From CAWJLE01 sp963843645 (GTDB taxonomy: Bacteria > Chloroflexota > Anaerolineae > DAOTYC01): a stretch of DNA of 64,000 nt. Positions 1-8,067 of this stretch are shown here, in pieces. Numbering within the stretch: position 1 is the stretch's first letter; each line of letters opens with the position of its first letter. The stretch is taken from positions 744,001 to 808,000 of the forward strand of contig CAWJLE010000003.1 in assembly GCA_963843645.1 (NCBI GenBank), given 5' to 3'. A model generated the notes under the pieces. It was given only the letters and a program-made list of their open reading frames with translations, was not told where the DNA came from and made no database searches. The translations under genes were made by a program, and so were the position numbers.

Positions 1-34
1 TTTGCATCTTAGTGTCACGAAGATCGTTCAACAT
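1..34 (-). CDS. 5' end of an unidentified gene, cut by the window edge
   Basis: Just after the marR stop on the minus strand there is a Shine-Dalgarno GGAGG (44-48), a 9-base spacer and an ATG at 34-32. The frame stays open to the window edge and begins MLNDLRDTKMQ. Only eleven residues are visible, so no function can be given. The gene is probably co-transcribed with marR and could be a target of it, since MarR regulators often sit in front of the transporter or enzyme they control. That last point is inference. Confidence 0.5.
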   Translation of the reverse strand, partial: MLNDLRDTKMQ

Positions 35-49
35 AGGTGAGTTCCTCCA

Positions 50-520
50 TTAACTCCGGTGATGTGTCTGAAGCGCTTCCAGCAGAGTGTCCAGGCTTTG
101 TTCCAGTGTAGTCTTTTGTTCTGCGTTCATCGCCTGAAGCAATCGATCAAACTCCAGGCGCAAGATATCAGCACCTTGCGAAACCTCTCTCCGCCCGGCC
201 TCGGTGAGTGTCAGAACGTGCTCGCGCCGGCAGGCGGGATTGTCTTTTCGAATGATGAAACCCTTGTCCCGCAGCGCCTCAATCTGCCGGCTCACCGCCG
301 CCGCAGTCAGCCCCAATAGCCGGCAGACCGCTTTCTGCGAAACACCCTCGTGCCCCTCCAGGCTGATGAGCACCCAGTATTGGGACAGAGTCAGGTTGAG
401 GTTTGCCTGCACGGTCTGTTCGGCAATCCTGTCGATAGCCAGCATGGACTTGCGGATCCTGATGGCGATTTCTCGCCCATAATCCCGTTCTGCGCGCCTC
501 GCAACTCCTTGACTTTTCAT
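50..520 (-). CDS. MarR-family transcriptional regulator
   Basis: About 156 residues, the usual MarR length. The protein has an N-terminal helical dimerisation segment, a central winged helix-turn-helix (SQKAVCRLLGLTAAAVSRQIEALRDKG region) and a basic wing with NPACRREHVLTLTEAGR. MarR proteins are dimeric repressors, or sometimes activators, that respond to phenolic ligands or oxidants. A longer frame begins at a GTG at 535, but a consensus promoter -10 box covers 527-532. Transcription should therefore start about at 520, exactly the A of ATGAAAAGT. I chose that ATG, which implies a leaderless mRNA. ATG 526 is the alternative. The ligand is unknown. Confidence 0.85.
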   Translation of the reverse strand: MKSQGVARRAERDYGREIAIRIRKSMLAIDRIAEQTVQANLNLTLSQYWVLISLEGHEGVSQKAVCRLLGLTAAAVSRQIEALRDKGFIIRKDNPACRREHVLTLTEAGRREVSQGADILRLEFDRLLQAMNAEQKTTLEQSLDTLLEALQTHHRS

Positions 521-526
521 ACTCAT

Positions 527-555
527 ATTATACACGACAATTGTTGATTTGTCAA
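527..555 (-). promoter_or_regulatory. Consensus sigma70 promoter of marR
   Basis: Reading the minus strand, TTGACA (550-555) and TATAAT (527-532) are separated by 17 bases, a perfect match to the sigma70 consensus. The predicted transcription start is near 520, on or beside the marR start codon. The upstream NUDIX gene ends at 563, so this promoter serves marR and anything downstream of it. Confidence 0.75.
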
Positions 556-561
556 CAGTTG
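538..561. promoter_or_regulatory. Palindromic operator, probably for MarR
   Basis: TGTTGA (542-547) and TCAACA (552-557) form a perfect inverted repeat around a 4-base centre. It extends imperfectly outward (CAAT/GTTG) to about 24 bp. The site covers the -35 box and part of the spacer of the marR promoter, so bound repressor would exclude RNA polymerase. The size and position are typical of MarR autoregulation. Confidence 0.65.
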
Positions 562-562
562 C

Positions 563-1096
563 TTAGTCACTCATCCAACGAGCCAGCCATAGTAGCGCCA
601 GGCAAGAGTGCGCGTCTTTGACTTCGTTCCGGGCGACCATTGCGAGCGCAGCTTGGATGGTGAACAGGCTGACTTCGATCTCCTCGGATTCCTCCAGCGC
701 CTGGGCGCCGACCACTTCGCAGTTCTCCGCGGCGACGACGAACACGCGCGTCGACAGCCACGTGGGCTCGGCGAACCAACTGCCCAGCAGCCGATACGAC
801 TCAGCCCGCATTCCTGTCTCTTCTTCGAGCTCACGGGCCGCTGTTTCCAGGGGCAGTTCGCCGTCGTCGATGGCTCCGGCCGGCATCTGCCACACCACCT
901 CGCCCGACGCATGCTTGTACTCCCGAATGAGGACGATCCGGCCATCACCGGTTCGGGCCGCCACCATCGCCACGTCGCGCCGTACCGCCGTATAGAAATC
1001 GTCGACGACCTTCCCCTGTCCTGTAACTACGGTCTCCTTGAATACCTTCATCCACGGCGAATCCAGCACGGATTCCCTCTTGAGCGTCTTCCACAT
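563..1096 (-). CDS. NUDIX hydrolase (ADP-ribose pyrophosphatase-like)
   Basis: About 177 residues. A full NUDIX box is present: G, five residues, E, seven residues, then RELEEETGM (GX5EX7REUXEEXGU). Its glutamates bind the catalytic metal and the diphosphate. The surrounding sequence (VREYKHASGEV-like IREYKHASG, then WQMPAGAIDDGE) resembles the ADP-sugar pyrophosphatase branch, which hydrolyses ADP-ribose or similar nucleotide sugars. The open frame runs upstream to 1546. I chose ATG 1096 because a TTGACA/TAGACT promoter lies at 1152-1179 and the extra N-terminal residues have low-complexity, non-protein-like composition. It lies just upstream of marR on the same strand. The substrate is unproven. 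Confidence 0.85.
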   Translation of the reverse strand: MWKTLKRESVLDSPWMKVFKETVVTGQGKVVDDFYTAVRRDVAMVAARTGDGRIVLIREYKHASGEVVWQMPAGAIDDGELPLETAARELEEETGMRAESYRLLGSWFAEPTWLSTRVFVVAAENCEVVGAQALEESEEIEVSLFTIQAALAMVARNEVKDAHSCLALLWLARWMSD

Positions 1097-1151
1097 TCTC
1101 ACGCGTATTCTCCCCACTGCGGTCGTAAGGTTGTCGTCATCTGTGTAACGC

Positions 1152-1179
1152 AGTCTAGTCCAGTCCGCAAGCCTGTCAA
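1152..1179 (-). promoter_or_regulatory. Probable sigma70 promoter of the NUDIX gene
   Basis: On the minus strand TTGACA (1174-1179) is followed after 16 bases by TAGACT (1152-1157). Transcription would begin near 1145 and leave a leader of about 50 bases before ATG 1096. This supports the shorter NUDIX reading frame. Confidence 0.55.
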
Positions 1180-1428
1180 CCACCGTCAGCCACCGTATCT
1201 CGCCCGAATCTTCAATATACCCCGTCCCGCCGTTGACCTGGCAGCTGCGCGGGATGTCCTCTCCTGGGCAGCACGGCACGCTCTGCCGAGCGGTGTGATG
1301 GCTGGGCAGGTCGATCCGTACACCAGCCACTGTCTCTCCGTCAGTCCCCTCACCTGGAGCCAGGCCACTCTCATCTCCATCGTCCACGAGTATGTCCAGA
1401 AATGGAACCTGCTGCAGTGACAACAAGG

Positions 1429-1482
1429 TCGAAACGCAGCAGAACCGCCGAAGCTCCCTTCGACGGCCCCGCTGCGTTTCGA
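1429..1482. repeat. Perfect 12-bp inverted repeat
   Basis: TCGAAACGCAGC (1429-1440) is repeated in inverted orientation as GCTGCGTTTCGA (1471-1482). Inside the 30-base loop there is a second short stem (GCCG with CGGC). It could be a factor-independent terminator for the secreted-protein gene at 1592-1960, whose transcription runs toward it. No T-run follows, so this is uncertain. Confidence 0.5.
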
Positions 1483-1591
1483 GTTGGTTGTGTGTCTCAA
1501 TCGTGTGAGATCGGGAGGGCTGACCCAAGCTCTGGATCAATCCCACTCACTGGATGCACGGCCACAAGCTGCAGTGGTCGCAGTACTTCCG

Positions 1592-1960
1592 CTATTTCGC
1601 CGCGATGGTAATGACGGCGCCGCGGTCATTCGGACTGACCGTCTGGAGGAAAGTGTACCCCTTGCTGGGGTTCCAGATAAAGACGTTGCTCGCTTGTCCC
1701 CAAGGGACAAAAACTTCGGTCTGCCCGTTGGGAGAGATAGGCGTGACGCTTTCCATCAAACCGATCGGCTGCCCAGAAGAGTCCGCCGCGAGCGCGCCTG
1801 CCGCCTGCCAGACCGAGATGTAGGTGCCTGGCGTGCCGCCGGTGACCAGGACTTTACCGACATCCACATTAACATTAGCCGCCGAAACCGGCTGGATCGA
1901 CATACCGGCCACGACAGCCACAACTGCCACAATCGCCACCAATGACAATACGGTTTTCAT
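1592..1960 (-). CDS. Small secreted protein, function unknown
   Basis: 122 residues. A clear signal peptide is present: MKTVLS, a long hydrophobic run, and a cleavage-like PVSAAN site near residue 28. The mature part of about 95 residues is rich in Val, Gly and Ser and looks beta-stranded, without Cys or known motifs. ATG 1960 is preceded by GGAGG at good spacing. A hairpin with 8-bp arms (1991-1998 with 2011-2018) lies in the presumed 5' leader. I do not recognise the family. Confidence 0.7.
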   Translation of the reverse strand: MKTVLSLVAIVAVVAVVAGMSIQPVSAANVNVDVGKVLVTGGTPGTYISVWQAAGALAADSSGQPIGLMESVTPISPNGQTEVFVPWGQASNVFIWNPSKGYTFLQTVSPNDRGAVITIAAK

Positions 1961-2326
1961 ATTTGCCTCCGTCCCCGGCTGTTACCGTCCACGCTGCCTC
2001 CGGGGAAGTGGGCAGCGTCCTAAATGCTGTTAGTACGATACTACCAAAATCTCCGACAATCCTTAAAGTCTGTGGCCGATTACCTTATGGGCATATTAAG
2101 GTTATCGACTTTCTTGCCGGCTAGGGAATCGATGCAAGGCGCAAACGAATCCACGCAATCGCCCAAAATCGAGTTCACAATTTCTTCTGCAGTTCTCCAT
2201 ATCATCTCCACAATCGTTTGCTATCCTGTGAGAAGAGAATAAAATGACCTTACTGTGACTTCCATCGGTGGCGCTTGGTCCTGGTGCGGCCCGCCGAGGC
2301 AAACGCAAGGTGAAAGGAACTACCGA
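1961..2326. other. Intergenic region between divergent genes
   Basis: It separates the minus-strand secreted protein from the plus-strand efflux operon. It contains an 8-bp inverted repeat ACGCTGCC/GGCAGCGT (1991-2018) and a probable plus-strand promoter (2218-2245). No gene was seen. Confidence 0.5.
2218..2245 (+). promoter_or_regulatory. Possible promoter of the efflux operon
   Basis: TTGCTA (2218-2223) and TAAAAT (2240-2245) are 16 bases apart, about 80 bases before the first start codon of the macA-macB-like operon. Each box departs from the sigma70 consensus, so support is moderate. Confidence 0.4.
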
Positions 2327-3796
2327 ATGAAACGTCTTCTCCTGCTCTTGATTGTCGTCGCGCTCGTCGCAACCATCGCCATTGCGGGGTTAACCGTGCC
2401 CCGGACGTCCCTGGCCGATCAGCAGCCGACCCGCAACATCGTACCCGTAGGGTCCGGTACTGTGTCGGCCAGCGTAAAGGCGACCGGACAGCTCGAACCT
2501 AACCGCACGGTTTCACTCGCCTTTCAGAGCGACGGCAAGGTGGCCGCGATTTACGTGAAGGAAGGAGATAAGGTCAACCTCGGTGCCAAGCTTGCCATGC
2601 TCGATACGACCGACCTGCAGATCGACGTCAATAAGGCACAGATCGCGCTGAACAAGGCCAAGGCGGATCTTGAAACGACCATGACCAAAGCCACCAGCGA
2701 CCAAATCGCCAGCTACAGGGCCGCGCTGGCGAGTGCGCAGGCGGCCTACAACGTCCTCGTCGCCGGACCGAGCAAAGATCAGGTCACGTCTGCGGGAGCG
2801 TCTCTGAGACAGGCAGAAGTGGCACTGCAGAAAGCGCAGTCTGACTACGACAAAGTGTCGTGGAAGAGCGGTGCCAGCGCCACGACCGAATCTGTCGCGC
2901 TCCAGGATGCCACGCTCACGTACCAGAAGGCCCTGGCCGACTACAACGTCGCCCAGAAGCCACCCACCAACGACGAAGTGGAAGCAGCCAAGGCCAAAAT
3001 CGCTTCCGCTCAGTACGATCTGAACAATGCGCTCCGCGGCTCCACCGACGCGCAGATTGCCGTCAGCCAGGCATCCGTGGATTCTGCCCAGATCGATCTC
3101 GAAACCGCGCAGCGGGCCATCGAGCGCGCGCTGCTGACCGCGCCGTTCACCGCCACCGTGACCGCCATCAACGTCGATGTTGGCGCCTTTCCGCTGACCC
3201 AAAACTCCGTCATGGAACTTGCGGACCTGGGCATCCTCTACGCCAACGTTTCCGTCGATGAAATCGATCGGCCGTCCGTCAAGGTGGGCCAGGCCGCCAT
3301 CGTCACCCTGGACGCCCTGCCTGACACGCCCCTGAATGGCACAGTAACGTCTATCTCTCCGGCGCCCATCAGCACGAGCACCGACACCGCCACGACTTAC
3401 GAGGTCAAAGTGTCGGTGGGAGCGCCGCCTCCAGGCGTCGCTACCGGCATGACCGCCAAGGTCGAAATTCAGACCGACAGCCACTCCGGCGTGCCCGTAA
3501 TCCCGACCACAGTGGTTCAGACCGACAGTGCCTCAGGCGAGACTTATGTGGATAAAGTGGGCCCGGACGGCCAGTCCATTCACACCACCGTGACCCTCGG
3601 TCTGCGCAGCGGTGCCGACATCGAAGTGAAGAGCGGTCTGCAGATCGGCGACCAGGTTTACGAGCCCATTCAACCTAAATCAACCACGCCGTCGGCTGGT
3701 CAGACTCAGCGGCCGGGCGGAATGTTCATGATGGGCGGCGGACGGCCTCCTCAGGGTGGTGCGCGGCCTCAGGGTCGGCCCGGAGGGGGAGGTTGA
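2327..3796 (+). CDS. Membrane fusion protein (MacA/HlyD family efflux adaptor)
   Basis: 489 residues from ATG 2327, which follows GAAAGGA. An N-terminal membrane anchor/signal (residues 1-30) is followed by a lipoyl-like half (about 65-95) and a long alpha-helical coiled-coil hairpin rich in Ala/Lys/Gln (about 95-265). The second lipoyl half starts at APFTATVTAINVDVG. A beta-barrel and a membrane-proximal domain follow, then a Gly/Pro/Arg/Met-rich tail (PPQGGARPQGRPGGGG). In this family the adaptor links a MacB-type ATPase/permease to substrate capture outside the membrane. The stop overlaps the next start (TGATG), which shows translational coupling. Substrate unknown. Confidence 0.88.
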   Translation: MKRLLLLLIVVALVATIAIAGLTVPRTSLADQQPTRNIVPVGSGTVSASVKATGQLEPNRTVSLAFQSDGKVAAIYVKEGDKVNLGAKLAMLDTTDLQIDVNKAQIALNKAKADLETTMTKATSDQIASYRAALASAQAAYNVLVAGPSKDQVTSAGASLRQAEVALQKAQSDYDKVSWKSGASATTESVALQDATLTYQKALADYNVAQKPPTNDEVEAAKAKIASAQYDLNNALRGSTDAQIAVSQASVDSAQIDLETAQRAIERALLTAPFTATVTAINVDVGAFPLTQNSVMELADLGILYANVSVDEIDRPSVKVGQAAIVTLDALPDTPLNGTVTSISPAPISTSTDTATTYEVKVSVGAPPPGVATGMTAKVEIQTDSHSGVPVIPTTVVQTDSASGETYVDKVGPDGQSIHTTVTLGLRSGADIEVKSGLQIGDQVYEPIQPKSTTPSAGQTQRPGGMFMMGGGRPPQGGARPQGRPGGGG

Positions 3797-4620
3797 TGGC
3801 TAACCCCGTCATCGACGTCCGCAATCTGACCAAAGTGTACAAGATGGGCAGCATGACCGTCCATGCACTGCGGGGAGTGACCCTGCAGGTGATGCCCGGC
3901 GAAATGACCGCCATCATGGGACCTTCCGGGTCGGGCAAGTCGACCCTGATGAACCAGTTGGGCTGCCTGGATCAGCCGACTTCCGGGGAGTACTACCTGG
4001 ATGGAACTCTGGTCAGCAAGCTGAAGGAACGTGGTCTCACCAGCATCCGCCGGCACAAGATCGGTTTCGTGTTCCAGACGTATAACCTGCTGGCCCGCAC
4101 CTCGGCGCTGGCCAACGTACAGCTCCCCATGATTTACGCCGGCATCGGCCGGCGCGAGCGTCGCCGGCGGGCCGCTCAAGCCCTGGAAATGGTCGGGCTG
4201 AGTGACCGCCTGCACCACCAGCCGAGCGAGCTGTCCGGCGGACAGCAGCAACGCGTCGCCATCGCTCGGGCGCTGGTCACCCAGCCGGCCATCATCCTGG
4301 CCGACGAGCCGACCGGCAACCTTGACTCCAGGTCCGGTGAGGAGATCATGGCCATCTTTCAGAAGCTCAACCTCGAGCGCGGCAACACCATCATCCTGGT
4401 GACGCATAGCGACGAGATCGCCCGCCACGCACAGCGCATCATTCACATGCGCGACGGCGTGGTGGAGTATGACGAGTGGGTGGCCGACCGTACCTGGGCA
4501 AACCAGGTTCTGACGGCTCCGCAACAACACACGCCACCTTCCGATCCTTCCCAGTATCCGGATCCATCGGCTGTTCCAGATCCGTATTCCGAGCGAGAAT
4601 TGCAGGAGCAGCCTCTATGA
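3796..4620 (+). CDS. ABC transporter ATP-binding protein (MacB/LolD type)
   Basis: 274 residues. Walker A GPSGSGKST, Q-loop FVFQTYNLL, signature LSGGQQQRVAIARAL, Walker B ILADEPTGNLD and switch His (LVTHSDE) are all present. GNLDSRSGEEIM is typical of the MacB/LolD/FtsE branch, which powers mechanotransmission rather than transport through a channel. After the fold there is a Pro/Ser-rich C-terminal tail of about 35 residues. ATG 3796 overlaps the adaptor stop by one base; a TTG one codon earlier is the alternative. The last four bases overlap the permease start (ATGA). Confidence 0.92.
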   Translation: MANPVIDVRNLTKVYKMGSMTVHALRGVTLQVMPGEMTAIMGPSGSGKSTLMNQLGCLDQPTSGEYYLDGTLVSKLKERGLTSIRRHKIGFVFQTYNLLARTSALANVQLPMIYAGIGRRERRRRAAQALEMVGLSDRLHHQPSELSGGQQQRVAIARALVTQPAIILADEPTGNLDSRSGEEIMAIFQKLNLERGNTIILVTHSDEIARHAQRIIHMRDGVVEYDEWVADRTWANQVLTAPQQHTPPSDPSQYPDPSAVPDPYSERELQEQPL

Positions 4621-5840
4621 ATTCCTTGTTCGAAGCTCTACGCATCGCCGCCCGCGGCCTGACTGTCAACAAAGTCCGCTCGGCGCTAACCATGCTGGGC
4701 ATCATCATCGGCGTGACCGCCGTGATCGCCCTCGTGTCGATCGGCCAGGGTTTCTCGGCCTATGTTACAACTCAGTTTTCTCAGTTGGGCACCAATGTGC
4801 TCAACATCGGCCGCAATCGTGGGGCCGAGAATCCCCAACCACTGACGACGGCAGACGCCGAAGCGTTGGCCGACCCGAATGTGGTTCACAACGTCAAGGC
4901 GGTGGCCCCGGTGTATCAGGGCCAGGGCACCGCCAGCTTCGGCCAGCTGTCCGACACCAGCACCACAGTCGCCGGCAGCACGCCAGCTTACCTGGAGGCC
5001 CGCAGCTACAAGGTTGAGACCGGCCGTTTCATCACGCAGGATGATTTGGACGCGCGCTCGCGGGTGGTGGTTCTGGGCCACGCGGTCGCGCTCACGTTGT
5101 TTCCGAACGATCCATATCCCATCGGCCAGACCATCCGCATCGCCAGCACCGCCTTCGACGTCATCGGCGTGTTGGCCGAAAAGGGCGGCTCCGGCTTCAA
5201 CAATGCCGACGAGATCCTGATCATCCCGCTGACCACGGCGCAGACCCGCCTGTTCAAGGTGGAAGCCGTCCGTGGCGACTACACCGTCTCGCAGATCCAG
5301 GTGGTGATCTCATCCGAGGACAAGGCCGCAGCGGTCACCGCTGAGATCAGCAGCGTGCTCCGTGCCCGGCACCGCATTGCGGCCGGCGACACGGAAGACT
5401 TCCAGATCTTCAACCCGGCCGACGTGCTGAGCACCTTGACCAGCATCACCACCACGTTGACCCTGTTCCTGGGTTCCATCGCCGCCATCTCGCTGTTGGT
5501 CGGCGGAATCGGCATCATGAACATCATGCTGGTCTCCGTCACCGAGCGCACCCGTGAGATCGGTCTGCGCAAGGCCATTGGCGCCGGGCGCAGCGACATC
5601 CTGCTGCAGTTCCTGATCGAGGCGATGGCCCTGTCGCTGATCGGCGGTCTGATTGGCGTCGCCGCGGGCATGGGAACGTCGCGGCTGATCGGGCCGGCTC
5701 TCGGCGTCCAGACGGTGGTGACGGCCACCAGCATCATGCTGGCCGTGGGCTTCTCGGCCACCATCGGCGTCGTCTTCGGCATCTACCCGGCCATGCGCGC
5801 CGCCCGCCTCCAGCCGGTCGTGGCGCTGCGGTTCGAATAA
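4617..5840 (+). CDS. MacB-type ABC permease with FtsX domain
   Basis: 407 residues from ATG 4617, overlapping the ATPase stop. Layout: one N-terminal membrane helix (MLGIIIGVTAVIALVSIG), a large extracytoplasmic MacB periplasmic core domain (about 50-280), then three C-terminal helices with the FtsX motif around VTERTREIGLRKAIGA. This is the four-helix plan of MacB/LolCE permeases. With the adaptor and ATPase it forms a complete exporter for macrolide-like compounds, peptides or lipoproteins. No outer-membrane TolC homologue is nearby, which fits a cell without a classical outer membrane. Confidence 0.9.
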   Translation: MNSLFEALRIAARGLTVNKVRSALTMLGIIIGVTAVIALVSIGQGFSAYVTTQFSQLGTNVLNIGRNRGAENPQPLTTADAEALADPNVVHNVKAVAPVYQGQGTASFGQLSDTSTTVAGSTPAYLEARSYKVETGRFITQDDLDARSRVVVLGHAVALTLFPNDPYPIGQTIRIASTAFDVIGVLAEKGGSGFNNADEILIIPLTTAQTRLFKVEAVRGDYTVSQIQVVISSEDKAAAVTAEISSVLRARHRIAAGDTEDFQIFNPADVLSTLTSITTTLTLFLGSIAAISLLVGGIGIMNIMLVSVTERTREIGLRKAIGAGRSDILLQFLIEAMALSLIGGLIGVAAGMGTSRLIGPALGVQTVVTATSIMLAVGFSATIGVVFGIYPAMRAARLQPVVALRFE

Positions 5841-5846
5841 CAGTCG

Positions 5847-5925
5847 GACTTCCGAAGATCTCAAAACTCCCAGCACACTGTCCGTGCGGCCAGCGCGGGC
5901 AGACCGCTGGGCTGTGTCGGAAGTC
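5847..5925. repeat. GACTTCCGA inverted repeat in the intergenic gap
   Basis: GACTTCCGA (5847-5855) and TCGGAAGTC (5917-5925) are perfect 9-bp inverted arms between the permease and the TolB-like gene. An inner stem CCAGCG/CGCTGG lies between them. It may act as a terminator or mRNA stabiliser. The same arm sequence recurs elsewhere in the window. Confidence 0.5.
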
Positions 5926-5954
5926 TCGAACGGAAGCCTGAAAGGTCGTCCACC

Positions 5955-7256
5955 ATGAAAGTATTACGTCAACTCCAGATCATCGTCAGCGTGTTCCTTC
6001 TCGCCAGTGTCGCGCTAACGGTCCCAGGCATAGCTCTGGCAGGAGCTCCCGGCGGGGCACAGACCAACCCGGCGCTCCACGTGAAGGTCGTCCCGGACTT
6101 CATCGTCGTGCGCGAGGGTCCCGGTGACGGCGCCCCCCTGGTCGCCCAGCTGGTCCAGGGCGCGGAAGTTCCGATCATCAGCAGCAAGCCGACCGGCGGC
6201 TGGTGGCAGGTCCAACTGCCCGACGGACGCCAGGGCTGGGTCGACGGCGCCCCAGATTTCGTCCAGATCATCGGCGCCGACGGCCAACCCGCGGTCAACG
6301 ACGATCCACCGGCCACTCCGACCGGCGTCCTCGTCTTCCAGACCTCCAGCGGTGGTGAGATCTACGCTATCAATGCCGACGGCACCAACCTCCATTACGT
6401 CACGCACGGCATGGACCCGGCCCTATCTACGGACCGCCAGTGGGTTGCGTTCACTCGCTGGGACCTCGACTCAGCTGGCCTGTACGTCGTCAAAACCGAC
6501 GGCACGGGCGAGAGAAAGCTGTTCGCCGAGCCGCTGGTGAAGGCCCCGGCCTGGTCGCCGGACGGGACCCTGATCGCCATCAGCCATCAGAACGGCGGAC
6601 ACACCGGCACCTGGGACCGAGTCGTCACAGCCGGGGGCCGTGGCGGCCGAGGTGGCGGGGGCGGCTCGAGCAACGGCATGCACTTTACCGTTAAAATGCC
6701 GCCAGACGCGCGCTGGAAGATCGGACTGGTGCGGGTGTCGGACGGGTACTTCACCGACCTGGCCAGCCACGATTACAGCTACTCCCCCAGCTTCGCGCCC
6801 GACGGCAAGGAGATCGTCTACGCGAGCGACAAGGGCATCTCGTTGACGTGGCAAGACGCACCGTCTGCAGTCACCCGAGATCCCAACATGGCCACCGTGT
6901 CCGATCTCCGCTTCAACGACCGCTCGCCGGCCTGGTCGCCCGATGGCACCCGCATCGCTTTCCAGTATAAGACGAGCGGCCATTCCGAGATCTTTGTTAT
7001 GAACCCTGACGGCGGGGGCCGTATGCCGCTGACCCAGTGTCCTCCATTGGCAAACCCGCCGGTCAGCAGCGTGTCTCCGGCCTGGTCGCCGGACGGCTCG
7101 CAGGTCGCCTACCTGTCGGACGCCGGCGGCATTTGGGACATCTGGGAGGTGGATGCGGACGGCGGCAACCCACACGCGATGTTCAAGCCTGGCACACTCA
7201 AGGACATCGTATTTGACTACCAGAACGTGGACGAACGAATGATTTCGTGGCGCTGA
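5955..7256 (+). CDS. Secreted SH3-domain and TolB-like beta-propeller protein
   Basis: 433 residues. A signal peptide (MKVLRQLQIIVSVFLLASVALTV, cleavage near ALA) precedes a bacterial SH3 domain (about 35-100, with VREGPGDGAPLV and the GGWWQVQLPDGRQGWV core). Several PD40/TolB-type blades follow to the C-terminus; diagnostic WSPDG motifs occur at least four times. A Gly-rich insertion (GGRGGRGGGGG) interrupts the propeller near residue 235. The predicted role is an extracellular or wall-associated sensor or binding protein. It lies 70 bases before the two-component genes and might supply their input; that is inference. ATG 5955 follows GAAAGG. Confidence 0.82.
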   Translation: MKVLRQLQIIVSVFLLASVALTVPGIALAGAPGGAQTNPALHVKVVPDFIVVREGPGDGAPLVAQLVQGAEVPIISSKPTGGWWQVQLPDGRQGWVDGAPDFVQIIGADGQPAVNDDPPATPTGVLVFQTSSGGEIYAINADGTNLHYVTHGMDPALSTDRQWVAFTRWDLDSAGLYVVKTDGTGERKLFAEPLVKAPAWSPDGTLIAISHQNGGHTGTWDRVVTAGGRGGRGGGGGSSNGMHFTVKMPPDARWKIGLVRVSDGYFTDLASHDYSYSPSFAPDGKEIVYASDKGISLTWQDAPSAVTRDPNMATVSDLRFNDRSPAWSPDGTRIAFQYKTSGHSEIFVMNPDGGGRMPLTQCPPLANPPVSSVSPAWSPDGSQVAYLSDAGGIWDIWEVDADGGNPHAMFKPGTLKDIVFDYQNVDERMISWR

Positions 7257-7328
7257 CGATCGGCGGCTGGCTAGCGTACCGTGACTGCCGGTATCGACCC
7301 GGCAGTCCGCTCAATGGGAGGCTCCGAT

Positions 7329-8066
7329 TTGGACGGATTGAAGCAGAGAATACTCGTCGTAGATGACGATCGAGAAATCGTGCGGTTGCTGCGCGCCTAC
7401 CTGGAGCAAGCCGGTTTCCAGGTATTGACGGCAGGAGACGGCGAGGCAGCATTGCACGTTCTGCGAAGCGCTCAACCTGACCTGGTCGTGCTGGATCTCA
7501 TGCTTCCCAATCGGGACGGGTGGAGCGTCACTCGAGTAGTGAGAGAAGACTCCAATCTGTCCGACACTCCTATCATCATGCTCACGGCCCGCGTGGAAGA
7601 TGCCGACCGTATTCTGGGCCTGGAGTTGGGCGCCGACGACTATGTCACCAAGCCCTTCAATCCGCGCGAGGTCGTGCTGCGCGTCCGGTCCGTCCTCCGT
7701 CGCAGTCAAAGTGGGAGCGGTGCCGCGGCGCGCCAGCATCGCGTTCTCCAAATAGGCGAGCTGATGATGGACGTGGGGCGTCACGAGGTCTTGATGAAGC
7801 ATGCGCCAGTGGATCTCACACTGACGGAATTCCGCTTGCTGCAGACCCTGATGGAATGGCCGGGCTATGCATTCACCCGCAATGAGTTGATCGAACAAGG
7901 CTTGGGTTACACGTACGAAGGTATGGATCGTACGCTCGACAGCCACATCAAGAATCTGCGCAAGAAGATCGAGCCTGACCCGGCGAAGCCAGTCTACATC
8001 GAGACGGTGTACGGGGTGGGTTACCGGCTCGTCGGTCCCCCGATGACCGCCAGGGTTGACGGGTAG
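7329..8066 (+). CDS. OmpR/PhoB-family response regulator
   Basis: About 245 residues. The receiver domain (about 5-120) has the acidic pocket VVDDD, phospho-acceptor Asp in LDLMLPNRDGW, a switch Thr in LTAR and Lys in TKPF. The C-terminal winged-helix domain (about 140-240) ends VYIETVYGVGYRLVG as in OmpR/PhoB. The longest frame begins at GTG 7281, but GGGAGG (7316-7321) stands 7 bases before TTG 7329, so I prefer that start. It is followed after one base by the kinase gene, forming a standard pair. Confidence 0.9.
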   Translation: MDGLKQRILVVDDDREIVRLLRAYLEQAGFQVLTAGDGEAALHVLRSAQPDLVVLDLMLPNRDGWSVTRVVREDSNLSDTPIIMLTARVEDADRILGLELGADDYVTKPFNPREVVLRVRSVLRRSQSGSGAAARQHRVLQIGELMMDVGRHEVLMKHAPVDLTLTEFRLLQTLMEWPGYAFTRNELIEQGLGYTYEGMDRTLDSHIKNLRKKIEPDPAKPVYIETVYGVGYRLVGPPMTARVDG

Positions 8067-8067
8067 A

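Larger units (their letters stand above)
1097..1591. other. Intergenic region without a supported gene
   Basis: Open frames exist on both strands but none has recognisable protein features or a good ribosome site. The stretch contains the NUDIX promoter (1152-1179) and one strong inverted repeat (1429-1482). No remnant of a known gene was recognised. Confidence 0.5.

Noticed and set aside
608..1420. Plus-strand open frame of 270 codons
   Set aside because: It lies opposite the NUDIX gene and its promoter and has no recognisable features.
1186..1500. Minus-strand open frame of 104 codons upstream of NUDIX
   Set aside because: Low-complexity, Arg/Cys-rich composition, no ribosome site, and overlap with the NUDIX promoter.
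2513..3484. Long minus-strand open frame of 323 codons
   Set aside because: It is the shadow of the membrane fusion protein gene, Gly/Arg-rich without motifs; the plus-strand gene has clear domains.
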